Shown in pieces: positions 8,205 through 17,198 of a stretch of DNA of 64,000 bases (position 1 is the first letter of the stretch; each line of letters begins with the position of its first letter). The notes beneath the pieces are model-generated. The model was not told where the DNA came from. It made no database searches and was given only the letters and a program-made list of their open reading frames with translations. The translations under genes were made by a program, and so were the position numbers. This stretch comes from Candidatus Poribacteria bacterium (lineage in GTDB: Bacteria; Poribacteria; WGA-4E; GCA-2687025), in contig JABGQA010000103.1 in assembly GCA_018644665.1 (NCBI GenBank), forward strand, positions 1-64,000, in the 5' to 3' direction.

Positions 8205-9158
8205 TTACTCCTCGCCTTTCTCGGCTGACGCGATAGCTTCGAGCGCGGCGCCTGCCACGTCCTCGGTCGTCGCATCGTCGGCGACATCGACCCACATCAC
8301 GCGCGAGTCGGAGCGGAACCACGTAAGCTGACGCTTCGCGTACCGGTGCGTGTTGCGCCGGAGCAGTTCGAGCGCCTTCTCCTCGCTGTGCAGCCCGTCG
8401 AGACAGTCCCACAGTTCACGATAGCCGTACCCGTTGAAGGCGGGGGCTTCGCGGTCGTATCGGTCTCGCAGGCCGCGCACCTCGTCCACGAGGCCGTCCG
8501 CCACCATAGCTCTGATGCGAGCGTTAGCACGCCGATTCAGCGCCTCGCGGGGACGGCGTAGACCCACGATGACAGCTTCATGGCGAGGCGTTCCGCTGGC
8601 CCATTGGCTCTGGAGGCCGGAGATGGGCTCGCCAGTGGTCTCGTAGACCTCCAGCGCGCGCACCAGCCGCAACGTGTCGTTTCGGTGTATGCGGTGCGAT
8701 GCCACCGGGTCGACCTGCGAGAGGCGCGCGTGCAACGCCTCGCCCCCGTCCAGTTCGGCCTCCGCGCGCAGCCGCTGGCGAATCTCGGGCTGAGCGGGCG
8801 GCCCCTCGAACAGCCCGTCGAGCAGCGCGCGTAGGTAGAGCCCTGCCCCGCCGACGAGTAGCGGCCGCTTAGACCGCGTCTGGATGTCCGCGATGGCGGC
8901 GTCGCCCGCGCGCTGGAACGTCGCAGCCGAGAAGCGCTCAGTCGGGTATGCCACGTCGAGAAGGTGATGGCGCGCCGCCGCCTGCTCCTCGGCCGTGGGC
9001 TTCGCCGTGCCGATGTCCAACTCGCGGTAGATCTGCCGCGAGTCGACGGACACGATCTCGCACCCGAGCTCGGCGGCTACCCGAATCGCGACCGCCGTCT
9101 TGCCCACCGCGGTCGGCCCAACGATCGCGGGAACGCGGTCACCGCCCGGCTCGCGCAT
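8205..9158 (-). CDS. miaA: tRNA dimethylallyltransferase
   Basis: A 317-residue MiaA, which transfers a dimethylallyl group to adenosine 37 of tRNAs reading UNN codons. The P-loop GPTAVGKT is at the N-terminus, followed by DSRQIYRELDIGTAKP and the conserved HHLLDV. The C-terminus carries NGYGYRE and RRNTHRYAKRQLTWFR. The start is ATG at 9158, overlapping by one base the stop of the upstream dioxygenase gene (TGATG). The longer open frame to 9365 is the shadow of that gene. Confidence 0.96.
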   Translation of the reverse strand: MREPGGDRVPAIVGPTAVGKTAVAIRVAAELGCEIVSVDSRQIYRELDIGTAKPTAEEQAAARHHLLDVAYPTERFSAATFQRAGDAAIADIQTRSKRPLLVGGAGLYLRALLDGLFEGPPAQPEIRQRLRAEAELDGGEALHARLSQVDPVASHRIHRNDTLRLVRALEVYETTGEPISGLQSQWASGTPRHEAVIVGLRRPREALNRRANARIRAMVADGLVDEVRGLRDRYDREAPAFNGYGYRELWDCLDGLHSEEKALELLRRNTHRYAKRQLTWFRSDSRVMWVDVADDATTEDVAGAALEAIASAEKGEE

Positions 9159-9952
9159 CAGCTCGCGCGCTGATAGACGACCGGGAACGCGTCGCCTTCC
9201 AGGATCGCCCCCTCCGGCACGGTCACGTACTCGTCCATGACGTGGCGGCCGACCGGGTCGTGCCGAATGTGCGCGGGCATGTAGTGGACAGCGATCGCCG
9301 GCCGGTCGTCCTCCGACGGGTTCGCAGGACTGCCGTGCCAGGTGAGGCAGTGGTGCAGGTGACACTCGCCTTTCATCACCTCACGTGGGACGCGCGTCAG
9401 TTCGGCCCCCTCGGGCAACTGCTCGGGCTCGCGATGGATCGGCTCGAAGGGTTCTCGCGACCCGATGTAGCGCTGCTGGTTACCCCACTTGTGACTGCCG
9501 GGGACCATCCACATGCACCCGTTCTTCTGCGTAGCGTCCTCGAAGGGCACCCACGAGCTGATGAGGTCCGCGGGCTGGATGGTCGGCCACAGAGGCTGAT
9601 CTTGATGCCAACCGGTAGGCCCGCCCTTCGTCGGCGGCTTGTACTGGACCTGGTCGTGCCATATCCGCAACGTCTCGGTGTCGCAGAGTTGCGCCACGGC
9701 CTCCGCGACCTTTGGGTGTTCCGCGTGTCGGAGGTACATGTCGCTGGCCTGCCACATGTTGACGATCTGGACGACGGCCAGCTCGTCGTTCCCGCCCATG
9801 TTGCGGTTGAGTACGGGCTTCCGCTCGGTTTCGTCGCGCATGACGCGGAACATCTCGGCCCGGAACTCGGCGCACTCGGCGTCGTCATAGATCCGGCCGA
9901 GATTGAGGAAGCCGCTCGTATGGAACTGCTCGATCTGCTCGTTTGTGAGCAT
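9158..9952 (-). CDS. phytanoyl-CoA dioxygenase (PhyH) family protein
   Basis: A 264-residue Fe(II)/2-oxoglutarate-dependent dioxygenase. The facial triad is visible as the HxD in GWHQDQP and the distal His in CLTWHGSP, with the 2-oxoglutarate-binding Arg in the following DRPAIAVHYMP. NGCMWMVPGSHKWG is typical of the family. The substrate is unknown; bacterial members hydroxylate small molecules including lipids, ectoine and secondary metabolites. It is followed by miaA and preceded 32 bases upstream by a second PhyH gene on the same strand. Confidence 0.9.
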   Translation of the reverse strand: MLTNEQIEQFHTSGFLNLGRIYDDAECAEFRAEMFRVMRDETERKPVLNRNMGGNDELAVVQIVNMWQASDMYLRHAEHPKVAEAVAQLCDTETLRIWHDQVQYKPPTKGGPTGWHQDQPLWPTIQPADLISSWVPFEDATQKNGCMWMVPGSHKWGNQQRYIGSREPFEPIHREPEQLPEGAELTRVPREVMKGECHLHHCLTWHGSPANPSEDDRPAIAVHYMPAHIRHDPVGRHVMDEYVTVPEGAILEGDAFPVVYQRAS

Positions 9953-9984
9953 TCCGCCTCCGTGTCGTTGATACGGCCCGCTGG

Positions 9985-10707
9985 CTAGTCGCGGCCGACG
10001 TGTGATACGTGGGTCCCAGGGTCGGCATCGAAGCTGGTCGCGTGCGCCCCGACGTAGTGGCAGATGAAGCTACGGCGCCACCGGTCGGCACTGCGGTTCG
10101 CGTAGGAGCCGTGGACGATCTTCGCGTGGAAGAATACCACGTCGCCCGGCGCCATGAGCAACGGCGTCTCCACCACGCTTGGCGGCATGACGGCCTCGAC
10201 ATCGGTGAACGACTCGGACGTGTCCGCGGCCTGCACCGCCAGCATGCCCAGCCTATGCGTGCCTGGAGCGACGGTCATGCACCCGACTTCCTCGTCGGAG
10301 GGGTCGAGAGCCATCCACATGCCGACGAGCGGGTCTATCGTGATGTACTGCTGGTCCTGGTGCAGGCCCTGACCACGCCCGCCCGGCGGCTTGAAGTACA
10401 GCATGCTCTGCTGCAGGACGGCGCTGTCGTCGATAAGTGTCGCTATGTAGCCCAGGATCCGAGGGTCCGCGGCCCACTCCTTCGACGCCACGTCGTAAGC
10501 GTGCATGTTGATCAGGCGCGGGTAGCTGTGCGTAGGGTCCTCCGGCTGGTCGGCAGTGCCACCGAAGTCGCCCGGCCGCGGCCCTTCGGCCCGCAATGAC
10601 ATGTAGTGCTCGCGCATCGCGGCCGCCTCGTCAGGCGAGAACAGCTCGCGCGCAACGACGTATCCGTGCTCGGCGTAGGCCCGAGCGTCCTCCTTCGACG
10701 CCGCCAT
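9985..10707 (-). CDS. phytanoyl-CoA dioxygenase (PhyH) family protein
   Basis: A 240-residue paralogue of its neighbour, also a predicted Fe(II)/2-oxoglutarate dioxygenase. The HxD pair is in LHQDQQYI, the distal His in KIVHGSYANRS, and the Arg in WRRSFICHYVG. GCMTVAPGTHRLG is conserved. The start ATG at 10707 has a strong AAGGAGG site about 8 bases upstream. Sequence divergence from the 9158-9952 protein is large, so they probably act on different substrates rather than being a recent duplication. Confidence 0.9.
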   Translation of the reverse strand: MAASKEDARAYAEHGYVVARELFSPDEAAAMREHYMSLRAEGPRPGDFGGTADQPEDPTHSYPRLINMHAYDVASKEWAADPRILGYIATLIDDSAVLQQSMLYFKPPGGRGQGLHQDQQYITIDPLVGMWMALDPSDEEVGCMTVAPGTHRLGMLAVQAADTSESFTDVEAVMPPSVVETPLLMAPGDVVFFHAKIVHGSYANRSADRWRRSFICHYVGAHATSFDADPGTHVSHVGRD

Positions 10708-10827
10708 ATGTCGTCGCCTCCTTGCGAGGGTGGCCCCTGGCGTCCTGCGAGACGTCAGCGGGAATTCCCCCGTGTCCCAACCAGTATGCTAGGCCGCCCT
10801 ACGACCGGCCGCAACCGTTCCGGCGGG

Positions 10828-10855
10828 TTGCTCATGCGAGACGCCGTGCTATACC
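10828..10855 (+). promoter_or_regulatory. possible sigma70-type promoter
   Basis: TTGCTC at 10828-10833 and TATACC at 10850-10855 are separated by 16 bases, about 55 bases upstream of the membrane protein start at 10911. It lies in the 203-base divergent gap between this gene and the PhyH gene. Only the pattern supports it. Confidence 0.35.
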
Positions 10856-10910
10856 CTCAAAGGCCGCTGGCCGACGGCACAGGGGTTCACGAGACACGGG
10901 AGGCGCGCCG

Positions 10911-11537
10911 ATGAAAGCCGCACGCGGACTAGGTTTGATCGCCGGAGTCGCCTTCGTCGCGGTGGGCGTATGGCAGGTGATGATGTACGCCGGGGCGCCG
11001 GAATCTGGACGCGCCATTGACGAGTGGTTCACGTTCATCCACCGCCACGAGATGCTCGGGAAGGCGTGGGGCGCGCGGATCGCCGTCATCATGCTCGCGA
11101 TCGCGCCGATCGGTTGGTGCTGTGAGCGCGCGCAGGGCGGCTGGGGTGTCGCCGCGAGGTCGTTCCTCTACGTATGGATGCCCGCCATCCTGCTGACGAG
11201 TGTCTTCCAGACGGTTTCGGTAGAGCGACTTCGCATGCTATCCGACGCGTCCGGCCTCGCGCCAGAGACCGCGCGTACCGCGTTCGTGATGTGGCACGCG
11301 CTCGTGGAGCCGGCCGCCGCATCCACGGCGGTCGTCGGAGCGTTCGGATTCTGCCTACTGCTCGCGAGCGTAGGTGGGCGCATGCCGATCGTGGCCGGTG
11401 CAGTGCTCATCGCGATGCTGAGCGTTACCATTGTGAAGCTCTCACCGATGACCGAAGCAGTTATGATCGCCGCGTTTGGCGCGTTGCTCGCGTTTACCGT
11501 CATGGCTACCCCACGCGATCCTGAGCCACGCCTGTAG
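10911..11537 (+). CDS. predicted multi-pass membrane protein, unknown function
   Basis: A 208-residue hydrophobic protein with about six predicted membrane segments: near residues 5-25 (LGLIAGVAFVAVGVWQVMM), around 50-65, 80-100, 130-155, and two at the C-terminus. I recognise no family motif. ATG at 10911 is preceded by CGGGAGG. It stands alone between divergent PhyH and a downstream ridA gene 219 bases away. Confidence 0.7.
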   Translation: MKAARGLGLIAGVAFVAVGVWQVMMYAGAPESGRAIDEWFTFIHRHEMLGKAWGARIAVIMLAIAPIGWCCERAQGGWGVAARSFLYVWMPAILLTSVFQTVSVERLRMLSDASGLAPETARTAFVMWHALVEPAAASTAVVGAFGFCLLLASVGGRMPIVAGAVLIAMLSVTIVKLSPMTEAVMIAAFGALLAFTVMATPRDPEPRL

Positions 11538-11756
11538 CCGCGTATGCGGCGTCCCGGCCGCCTCGGATGTCGTCGTGAACCCGGACACTGCGTACGGCGA
11601 ACGCGACGCCGGCGACACGTGCGCGTTCCGCGCGCAGTTGCTCCGTTGCCGCTTCACCGGGTCGCGTCCGAGGGCCCAGCGGGTTGCCCCTCTGGCGCCC
11701 GCGTGCCACAATGCCGCCGCTAAGCCCCAAAGCCACAACACCGTTGGGACCCAACC

Positions 11757-12143
11757 ATGCGCGAGATCATCTCCACGAAACCGCCCGGCACGCCGCAAGG
11801 CCCGTACTCTCAGGGCGTCAAGGTCGGCAACCTCGTATGGACGGCCGGGATGGCCGCCAACGACGCCGCCACGGGCGAGCTGCTGTACCCGGACGATATC
11901 TCCAAGCAGACGACCAAGACGCTCGAGAATCTGCAGGAGACGCTGGAGAAGGCCGGCACGTCGCTCGCCAACGCCATCAAGGTGAGCGCTTTCATCCACG
12001 ACATCGACGAGTGGCCCACGTTCAACGAGGCGTACAAGGCGTTCTTCGCGTCCGACCCCCCGGCCCGCACCACGATCGCCGTCTGCGGACTGCCCAAGGG
12101 CATGTGCGTCGAGATCGACCTCGTCGCAGTTGTGCCTGACTGA
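11757..12143 (+). CDS. RidA/YjgF family enamine/imine deaminase
   Basis: A 128-residue RidA-family protein. Family members hydrolyse reactive 2-aminoacrylate and other enamine/imine intermediates in the cytosol as homotrimers. The catalytic arginine Arg104 (PPART) and Glu119 (MCVEIDLVA) are present, as is the N-terminal GPYSQGV. It precedes the epimerase gene by 35 bases. It could instead be a pathway-specific family member, since several RidA subgroups exist. Confidence 0.92.
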   Translation: MREIISTKPPGTPQGPYSQGVKVGNLVWTAGMAANDAATGELLYPDDISKQTTKTLENLQETLEKAGTSLANAIKVSAFIHDIDEWPTFNEAYKAFFASDPPARTTIAVCGLPKGMCVEIDLVAVVPD

Positions 12144-12178
12144 GCCATCGCGCCGCAACGCGCGGTACGGGAGCCATT

Positions 12179-13069
12179 GTGAAAGTCCTAGTCACCGGCG
12201 CGAGTGGACGACTCGCGCCCTTTGTTATTCGTGACCTGCGCGACGACTACGAACTCGTTCTGACATCACGGCGTCAGCCGGACGAGGAATTCGCCGACCT
12301 GCCGTGGGTGGACGGCGACTTCACCGAACCCGCCGTCTGCGCAGAAGCAGTCAAGGGCGTGCAGGTGATCCAGCATCTCGGCGCGCAGCCGCACCCCGTG
12401 GATCACCCGGATCAGAGGGAGCAGTCCCGCGAACGGGGCATCGCCCTGGACGCGACCTTCAAAACGAACATGCTCGGGACGTACTACCTGATGCAGGCGG
12501 CCGTCGACGAGGGTGTGAAGACCGTCGTCATGGCAGGCAGCAACTGCGCCCTGGGTCATGGCTTCCGCATCAGCGACGACCCGTTCCCGTTCGCGTCGCT
12601 CCCCGTCGACGAGATGCACGCGTGCCACCCCGAAGACTCGTACAGCTACTCGAAGCGCTCTGGCGAGGATCTGCTGGCCATGTACGCGCGCGCGTACGGC
12701 ATGAGCTGCTACACGACGCGGCCGGCCGGCATCTGCCCCCCTGAGCGCGTGGCGAGCATGCGCGAGAACGCCGGGCCAGCGGGCGGGTGGTCAGACTGGC
12801 TATGGTGTTGGGTGGGCAGCGAGGATGTCGCCTCGGCGCACCGCCTGCTCATGGAGGCCGCAGGCGAGTTGCCGCCGTACGACACGTACTTCCTCAACGG
12901 CGACGACACGACATCCACCGACGAGTCCCTCGACATCGTCCGCTCACACAAGCCGGAGCTTCTCCCGGTCGCGGAAGGCATGAGCGGCCACCAGTCGTTC
13001 ATCTCGAACGCGAAGCTCAAGGCCGCGGTCGGGTGGGAGCACAAGACCTCGTGGAGAGACGCGGAATGA
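12179..13069 (+). CDS. NAD(P)-dependent epimerase/dehydratase family protein
   Basis: A 296-residue extended short-chain dehydrogenase. The nucleotide-binding motif VTGASGRLAPF is at the N-terminus and the catalytic YxxxK is in YSYSKRSGEDLL. The substrate is likely a sugar or sugar acid; uronate dehydrogenases have this size and layout. The start is GTG at 12179 with CGGGAG upstream. The stop overlaps the next gene in an ATGA junction, so it is coupled to the Gfo/Idh/MocA gene. Confidence 0.88.
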   Translation: MKVLVTGASGRLAPFVIRDLRDDYELVLTSRRQPDEEFADLPWVDGDFTEPAVCAEAVKGVQVIQHLGAQPHPVDHPDQREQSRERGIALDATFKTNMLGTYYLMQAAVDEGVKTVVMAGSNCALGHGFRISDDPFPFASLPVDEMHACHPEDSYSYSKRSGEDLLAMYARAYGMSCYTTRPAGICPPERVASMRENAGPAGGWSDWLWCWVGSEDVASAHRLLMEAAGELPPYDTYFLNGDDTTSTDESLDIVRSHKPELLPVAEGMSGHQSFISNAKLKAAVGWEHKTSWRDAE

Positions 13070-14178
13070 GCGACATAGTACGCATCGGCGTCGTCGGCAC
13101 GGGGAGCATTGCCCTGCGCGGCATCCTCCCGCACCTGACGCAGGACGACCTGGGCGATCGCCTACAGGTCACGGCTGTATGCGACCCTGTGCCTGGGCGC
13201 GCGGAGGCCGCTGCGGAGAAGTTCGGCGTCGCGAACGCGTTCGTCGAATACGAGGAGTTGCTCGACTCCGGGACCGTGGACGCCGTATCCATCGCGTCAC
13301 CCATCGGCTTCCACTACGAGCAGGGGAAGCAGGCCGTAGCGCGTGGCGTACATCTGCACTTCAACAAGACGATGACGACCACGGTGGCCGAGGCGGACGA
13401 CCTCATCGAGTCTGCCGAAGCCAAAGGCGTCAAGATCGCCGCGTCGCCCGGCGAAATGCTGCGGCCCATCAACCGACGCATACGCGAGCTCGTCAAGGAG
13501 GGTGCCGTCGGTATCCCGACGTGGGCGCACACGGGGTCGGCCTTCGGGACATACCACGAGGACGAAGGTGTGCGTCACGGCGGCGACGTGCTCACGAACA
13601 TCAACCCCACCTGGTATTACAAGCGGCCAGGGGGCGGCCCGCTGTTCGACATGACCGTCTACGGCCTGCACCGCCTGACTGGGATTCTCGGGCCGGCGAA
13701 GCGCGTCGCCGCGATGTCGGGCGTCCGCGTCCACGAGCGCGTATTCCGCGGCGAGAAGATCGAGACGGACATGGACGACAACACGCTCATCACCCTCGAC
13801 TTCGGCGACGCGCTGTTCGCATTCGTCTACGGCGTGGCGGCGGGCGGGATCGGGCCTGTGTCCATCTACGGCACCACGGGCCGCATCGCCGGAGACAAGC
13901 TCAACGGCGAGTCCATCGACTACCCGGGCCGCGAGGAGATCGAGAACTCGCCGGGACAGTCGGAACTCCCGCACGTCGTGGGGCCGCATCGTGAAATCGA
14001 GGAGGCGCACGTCTACGAGGACGTGATGCAGCTCGTCGACTGGATCCGCGAGGACAAGCCGACAGTGTCGAACGCTCACCACGCGCGCCACGTGGTCGAG
14101 ATATTCGACGCAGCGTACCGCTCGGCCGAGTCGGGGCAGGCGCAGGATCTGACCTCGACGTTCCCAACGGTCGATTGA
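13066..14178 (+). CDS. Gfo/Idh/MocA family NAD(P)-dependent oxidoreductase
   Basis: A 370-residue protein with the N-terminal Rossmann motif GVVGTGSIALRG and the family HFNKTMTTT segment in place of the usual EKP loop, followed by the beta-sheet domain with GGGPLFDMTVYGLH. It should oxidise or reduce a hydroxyl on a sugar or cyclitol. The start overlaps the epimerase stop by 4 bases, suggesting successive steps on the same sugar. The change of EKP lysine context (NKT keeps the Lys) is worth noting. Confidence 0.9.
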   Translation: MSDIVRIGVVGTGSIALRGILPHLTQDDLGDRLQVTAVCDPVPGRAEAAAEKFGVANAFVEYEELLDSGTVDAVSIASPIGFHYEQGKQAVARGVHLHFNKTMTTTVAEADDLIESAEAKGVKIAASPGEMLRPINRRIRELVKEGAVGIPTWAHTGSAFGTYHEDEGVRHGGDVLTNINPTWYYKRPGGGPLFDMTVYGLHRLTGILGPAKRVAAMSGVRVHERVFRGEKIETDMDDNTLITLDFGDALFAFVYGVAAGGIGPVSIYGTTGRIAGDKLNGESIDYPGREEIENSPGQSELPHVVGPHREIEEAHVYEDVMQLVDWIREDKPTVSNAHHARHVVEIFDAAYRSAESGQAQDLTSTFPTVD

Positions 14179-14187
14179 TGGTGGCCG

Positions 14188-14919
14188 GTGGCAGGTGAAA
14201 GTGTCGTCGCGATCTCCGCGCGGTTGGGCGTGGTGGCGGGCCTGTGTCTACGCGGGGCCCGCGTAGCGGACGTTGGCGCGGACCACGGCCGTCTCGCCGA
14301 ATACCTCGTGCTACAGGGGATCGCGCGCTCCGTCATCTGCACCGATCTCAACGATGCGCCCGCCCGCAAAGCTCGCGCTCGTGTCGCGTACCTAGACGGT
14401 CGCACCGAGGTGCGGCAGGGGGACGGCCTGGCCCCGATTCGGCCGGGCGAGGTGGATGTCGTCTGTATCGCTGGGATGAGCGGGCGGCTGATGGCGGACA
14501 TACTCGACCGCGGCCTCCCCGTTCTCGCCGAGGTTGCGCGCGTCGTGCTACAGCCGCTGTGCCACGAGCGAGCGCTGCGCGAATGGCTCGCGGCGAATTC
14601 GTGGCGTCTGATCGGCGAGGAGACCGCGGAGGAACGCGGACGCCAATACGACACCCTCGTCGCTGCGCATGGCGACGGCCGCGCTCCCTACACCGGCAAC
14701 GATGTCGACACGCTCCTGGAGATGGGGCCGTTCCTAAGCACGCGCCCAACCGACGCGTTCCAACGGAAATGGAACGGGAAACTACGCCATCTGCGGGAGG
14801 TGGCCGCCGGCCGCGCGCGCGCCGGTGACGGTGTTGGCGCCGCAGTCGCGGACGGGCGCATCGCGATGATCGAGGGCGTCCTCAGCAGAGAGGGCCGGGC
14901 GCCGGCCCCTCAGGCCTGA
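14188..14919 (+). CDS. trmK: tRNA (adenine(22)-N(1))-methyltransferase
   Basis: A 243-residue TrmK family protein that would methylate N1 of adenosine 22 in tRNA. Motif I reads VADVGADHGRLAEYL, followed by the family motifs VVCIAGMSGRLMADIL (usually GMGG) and LQPLCHERALREWL. The start is GTG at 14188, the only start in frame after an upstream stop; it begins 10 bases after the Gfo/Idh stop. The last codons and the stop lie inside a perfect palindrome shared with the convergent gene. Confidence 0.88.
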   Translation: MAGESVVAISARLGVVAGLCLRGARVADVGADHGRLAEYLVLQGIARSVICTDLNDAPARKARARVAYLDGRTEVRQGDGLAPIRPGEVDVVCIAGMSGRLMADILDRGLPVLAEVARVVLQPLCHERALREWLAANSWRLIGEETAEERGRQYDTLVAAHGDGRAPYTGNDVDTLLEMGPFLSTRPTDAFQRKWNGKLRHLREVAAGRARAGDGVGAAVADGRIAMIEGVLSREGRAPAPQA

Positions 14920-14929
14920 GGGGCCGGCG
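14900..14929. terminator. perfect 30-bp palindrome, likely bidirectional terminator
   Basis: Positions 14900-14914 and 14915-14929 are exact reverse complements, centred on AGGCCT. It contains the stop codons of both convergent genes (TGA at 14917-14919 for trmK, TGA complement at 14910-14912 for the PhyH gene). Because it is symmetric, both proteins end in the same residues, PAPQA. No U-tract follows on either side. Confidence 0.65.
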
Positions 14930-15728
14930 GGCACAGAATCGGTTCCCGGTCGCCCCGCGTCCGCATGACCGTCCGCATCTCGAACTCCGAGCCCATGCGG
15001 AACACAGTGTCGGCCGACGTGTTGTGGATCACGTAGCACGCACGATCGCGGGCGCTGTGGTTGTGTGAAGACCGGTGGAGGAGGCGCCCGTCGAAGAACA
15101 GGCAGCTTCCCGACCTTAGTGGCACGGGGATCTCGTCCATCTCCGCCGCGCCGGGTACTTCGCGGAACTCCTGCTGGAGGTGATCCGCCTCCGGTAGCAC
15201 GTGCTCTTGGATCGGCAGGCGATGGCTGCCCGGCACGACCCAGAGGCAGCCGTTCTCCTCGTCCGCGTCGTCCAGAGCCATCCATATGCCGCACGATCGC
15301 TGCATGTCGTTCCCCCGACGGAAGTACCACAAGTCCTGGTGGTACGGGAACGGCAGGCCGACCTCACGCGACTTGAAGATGACCAGACCGTTGAACGTGA
15401 TGACGTCGGGGCCGAGAATGTTCGCCAGGCGGCCGGTCAGCGCCGGGTCGCGGCAGACCTCGGCGTAAAGATCACTGACCACGTGTGGACGGAACAGGCT
15501 GTGGAGCGCGGCCGCGCCGGTGCGTTCCACCTGCCCCGAAGCCACGAGCGCGTTCATCTTCACGTGGCCGGCGGGGATCGCCGGGTCGAGACACAGTTCG
15601 ATCGCGTGCGCCTTGAGGGCCTGCGCCGCGTCGCGGTCGTATACGTCGGTGGCGATCACGTAGCCGTGTTCGGTGAAGTGCGCTTCCTGCTCCGCCGTCA
15701 GGGCGGCGTCGCGGCCACTCGCACTCAT
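14910..15728 (-). CDS. phytanoyl-CoA dioxygenase (PhyH) family protein
   Basis: A 272-residue Fe(II)/2-oxoglutarate dioxygenase, the third PhyH gene in the window. The HxD is in FPYHQDLWYFRRG, the distal His in GRLLHRSSHNHS, and the Arg in DRACYVIHN. ENGCLWVVPGSHRLP is conserved. I chose ATG at 15728; a TTG at 15761 in the same frame would overlap the DegT gene. It follows the DegT aminotransferase by 25 bases, so the pair may modify the same metabolite. It converges on trmK with a 10-base overlap. Confidence 0.9.
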   Translation of the reverse strand: MSASGRDAALTAEQEAHFTEHGYVIATDVYDRDAAQALKAHAIELCLDPAIPAGHVKMNALVASGQVERTGAAALHSLFRPHVVSDLYAEVCRDPALTGRLANILGPDVITFNGLVIFKSREVGLPFPYHQDLWYFRRGNDMQRSCGIWMALDDADEENGCLWVVPGSHRLPIQEHVLPEADHLQQEFREVPGAAEMDEIPVPLRSGSCLFFDGRLLHRSSHNHSARDRACYVIHNTSADTVFRMGSEFEMRTVMRTRGDREPILCPPAPQA

Positions 15729-15753
15729 TTCGCGCGCCGCACCGTCCCCGGCG

Positions 15754-17037
15754 TTACTCAACGGCCATCAGCCCGTCCACGTCGCCCAGCACCTTGGCGA
15801 TCGCATCCACGTACTGGTCCATGAGGTCTGTGTCGTTGGGAGGGCCAATGCCGAACACGTACAGCGCCGCGTCGATGAACTCCGCGGCACGCGGGTAGTC
15901 CTCGGGGTGATAGACGACGTCGCGGGCCTCAGGGATCGCCCACGGGTACCCCTTCCCGAAGCCAACGCGGCTTTGGAACACCGTCTGGCTAGGCACGGGC
16001 ATCCTCTGCCAGAGCCCCACGTCTACGCCCTCGGCGCGGAGCGCCGTATCGAGCTTCGCGCGCATCGCCACGGGCGCGATGTCGAGCCCCAGTTCGTCCG
16101 GTCGCACGGTCACGACGTAGTTGTAGTAGGTGTGACGCACGTTGTCCGGCTCGAACGGCGCCGCGATCCCGCTCACGCCCTTCAACCCGCGCGTCAGGCG
16201 GTGGCAGTTGGCGATGCGGGCGTCGTTCATGTCCTCCAGCCGGCGCAGTTGGCTCCGCGCGAATGCCTGCCCGAACACGTCGCCTCGGTACATCCAGCCC
16301 ATGCCGCGGGCGTTGTATTCCTGCTCGGCCCGCTCGCGGCCAGGGACCACGATCTCGCCGAGGTATTGGAGGGTCTCCGCGCGCTTCAGAATCACGTCGT
16401 CGTCCGTGACGAAGAGGCCGCCCTCGCTGCCTGTCGTCAGGTTCTTGGACATCTGCGTGCTGAATCCGCTGCACGCGCCCATCGTCCCGCACATCCGGTC
16501 GCGGTGGCGCGAACCGTGCGCCTGGGCCACATCTTCGATGACCTGCAGCCCATGGCGTTCCGCGATGTCGAGGATCGCGTCCATGTCGCACGGCATCCCG
16601 TGGATGTGCACGGGTATGATCGCGCGGGTGTGTGCGGTGATCCGCTCCTCGATGAGCCCAGGATCAATACAATACGTGGCGGGGTCGACATCGACGAACA
16701 CGGGGATCGCTTGGTGGTGCAGAACGGCCGCCGCAGTGGCCCAATACGTGTGCGCGGTCGTGATGACCTCGTCGCCCGGTCCGATCTCCAGGCCCGCTAC
16801 GCACATGTGCAGTGCGGCCGTGCCGCTGTTGCACGGCACGCAGTGCTTCGTGCCGACGTATTCTGCGAACTCCGCCGCAAGCCCCGTTGACTCCGACTCG
16901 CGCGAGCCGGCGATCCGCTCGCCGTCCAGAACGCTTGCCACGGCGGCGCGATCGTCGTCGGTGATCCACGGCCACGGCTTGATCTGCCCAGACGCGACCA
17001 CGGGGTCGCCGCCGTGCACGGCCAACTTCGAAGCCAT
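15754..17037 (-). CDS. DegT/DnrJ/EryC1/StrS family aminotransferase
   Basis: A 427-residue PLP-dependent sugar aminotransferase-like protein. N-terminal PWPWITDDD and GSRESESTGLAAEFAEYVG, then CNSGTAALHMC, and the PLP lysine in STQMSKNLTTGSEGGLF fit the family. These enzymes aminate keto-sugars for surface glycans or natural products. ATG at 17037 has GGGAGGG about 8 bases upstream; the longer open frame to 17178 is unlikely. No sugar-nucleotide genes are next to it apart from the epimerase at 12179. Confidence 0.9.
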   Translation of the reverse strand: MASKLAVHGGDPVVASGQIKPWPWITDDDRAAVASVLDGERIAGSRESESTGLAAEFAEYVGTKHCVPCNSGTAALHMCVAGLEIGPGDEVITTAHTYWATAAAVLHHQAIPVFVDVDPATYCIDPGLIEERITAHTRAIIPVHIHGMPCDMDAILDIAERHGLQVIEDVAQAHGSRHRDRMCGTMGACSGFSTQMSKNLTTGSEGGLFVTDDDVILKRAETLQYLGEIVVPGRERAEQEYNARGMGWMYRGDVFGQAFARSQLRRLEDMNDARIANCHRLTRGLKGVSGIAAPFEPDNVRHTYYNYVVTVRPDELGLDIAPVAMRAKLDTALRAEGVDVGLWQRMPVPSQTVFQSRVGFGKGYPWAIPEARDVVYHPEDYPRAAEFIDAALYVFGIGPPNDTDLMDQYVDAIAKVLGDVDGLMAVE

Positions 17038-17198
17038 CCAATGCCCTCCCACTTCTGTGTGGAGCGTGTGTCGCACGCAATATACCACCCATCCGAGCTG
17101 GAGGCGTCGCCAGCGCGCGTCGCTCGCGTTGCGAGCCGATGGTCTTTCGGGTATACAGGCCGACGCATTCCCGCCCACGACCGGTATGGAGGTGTTCG

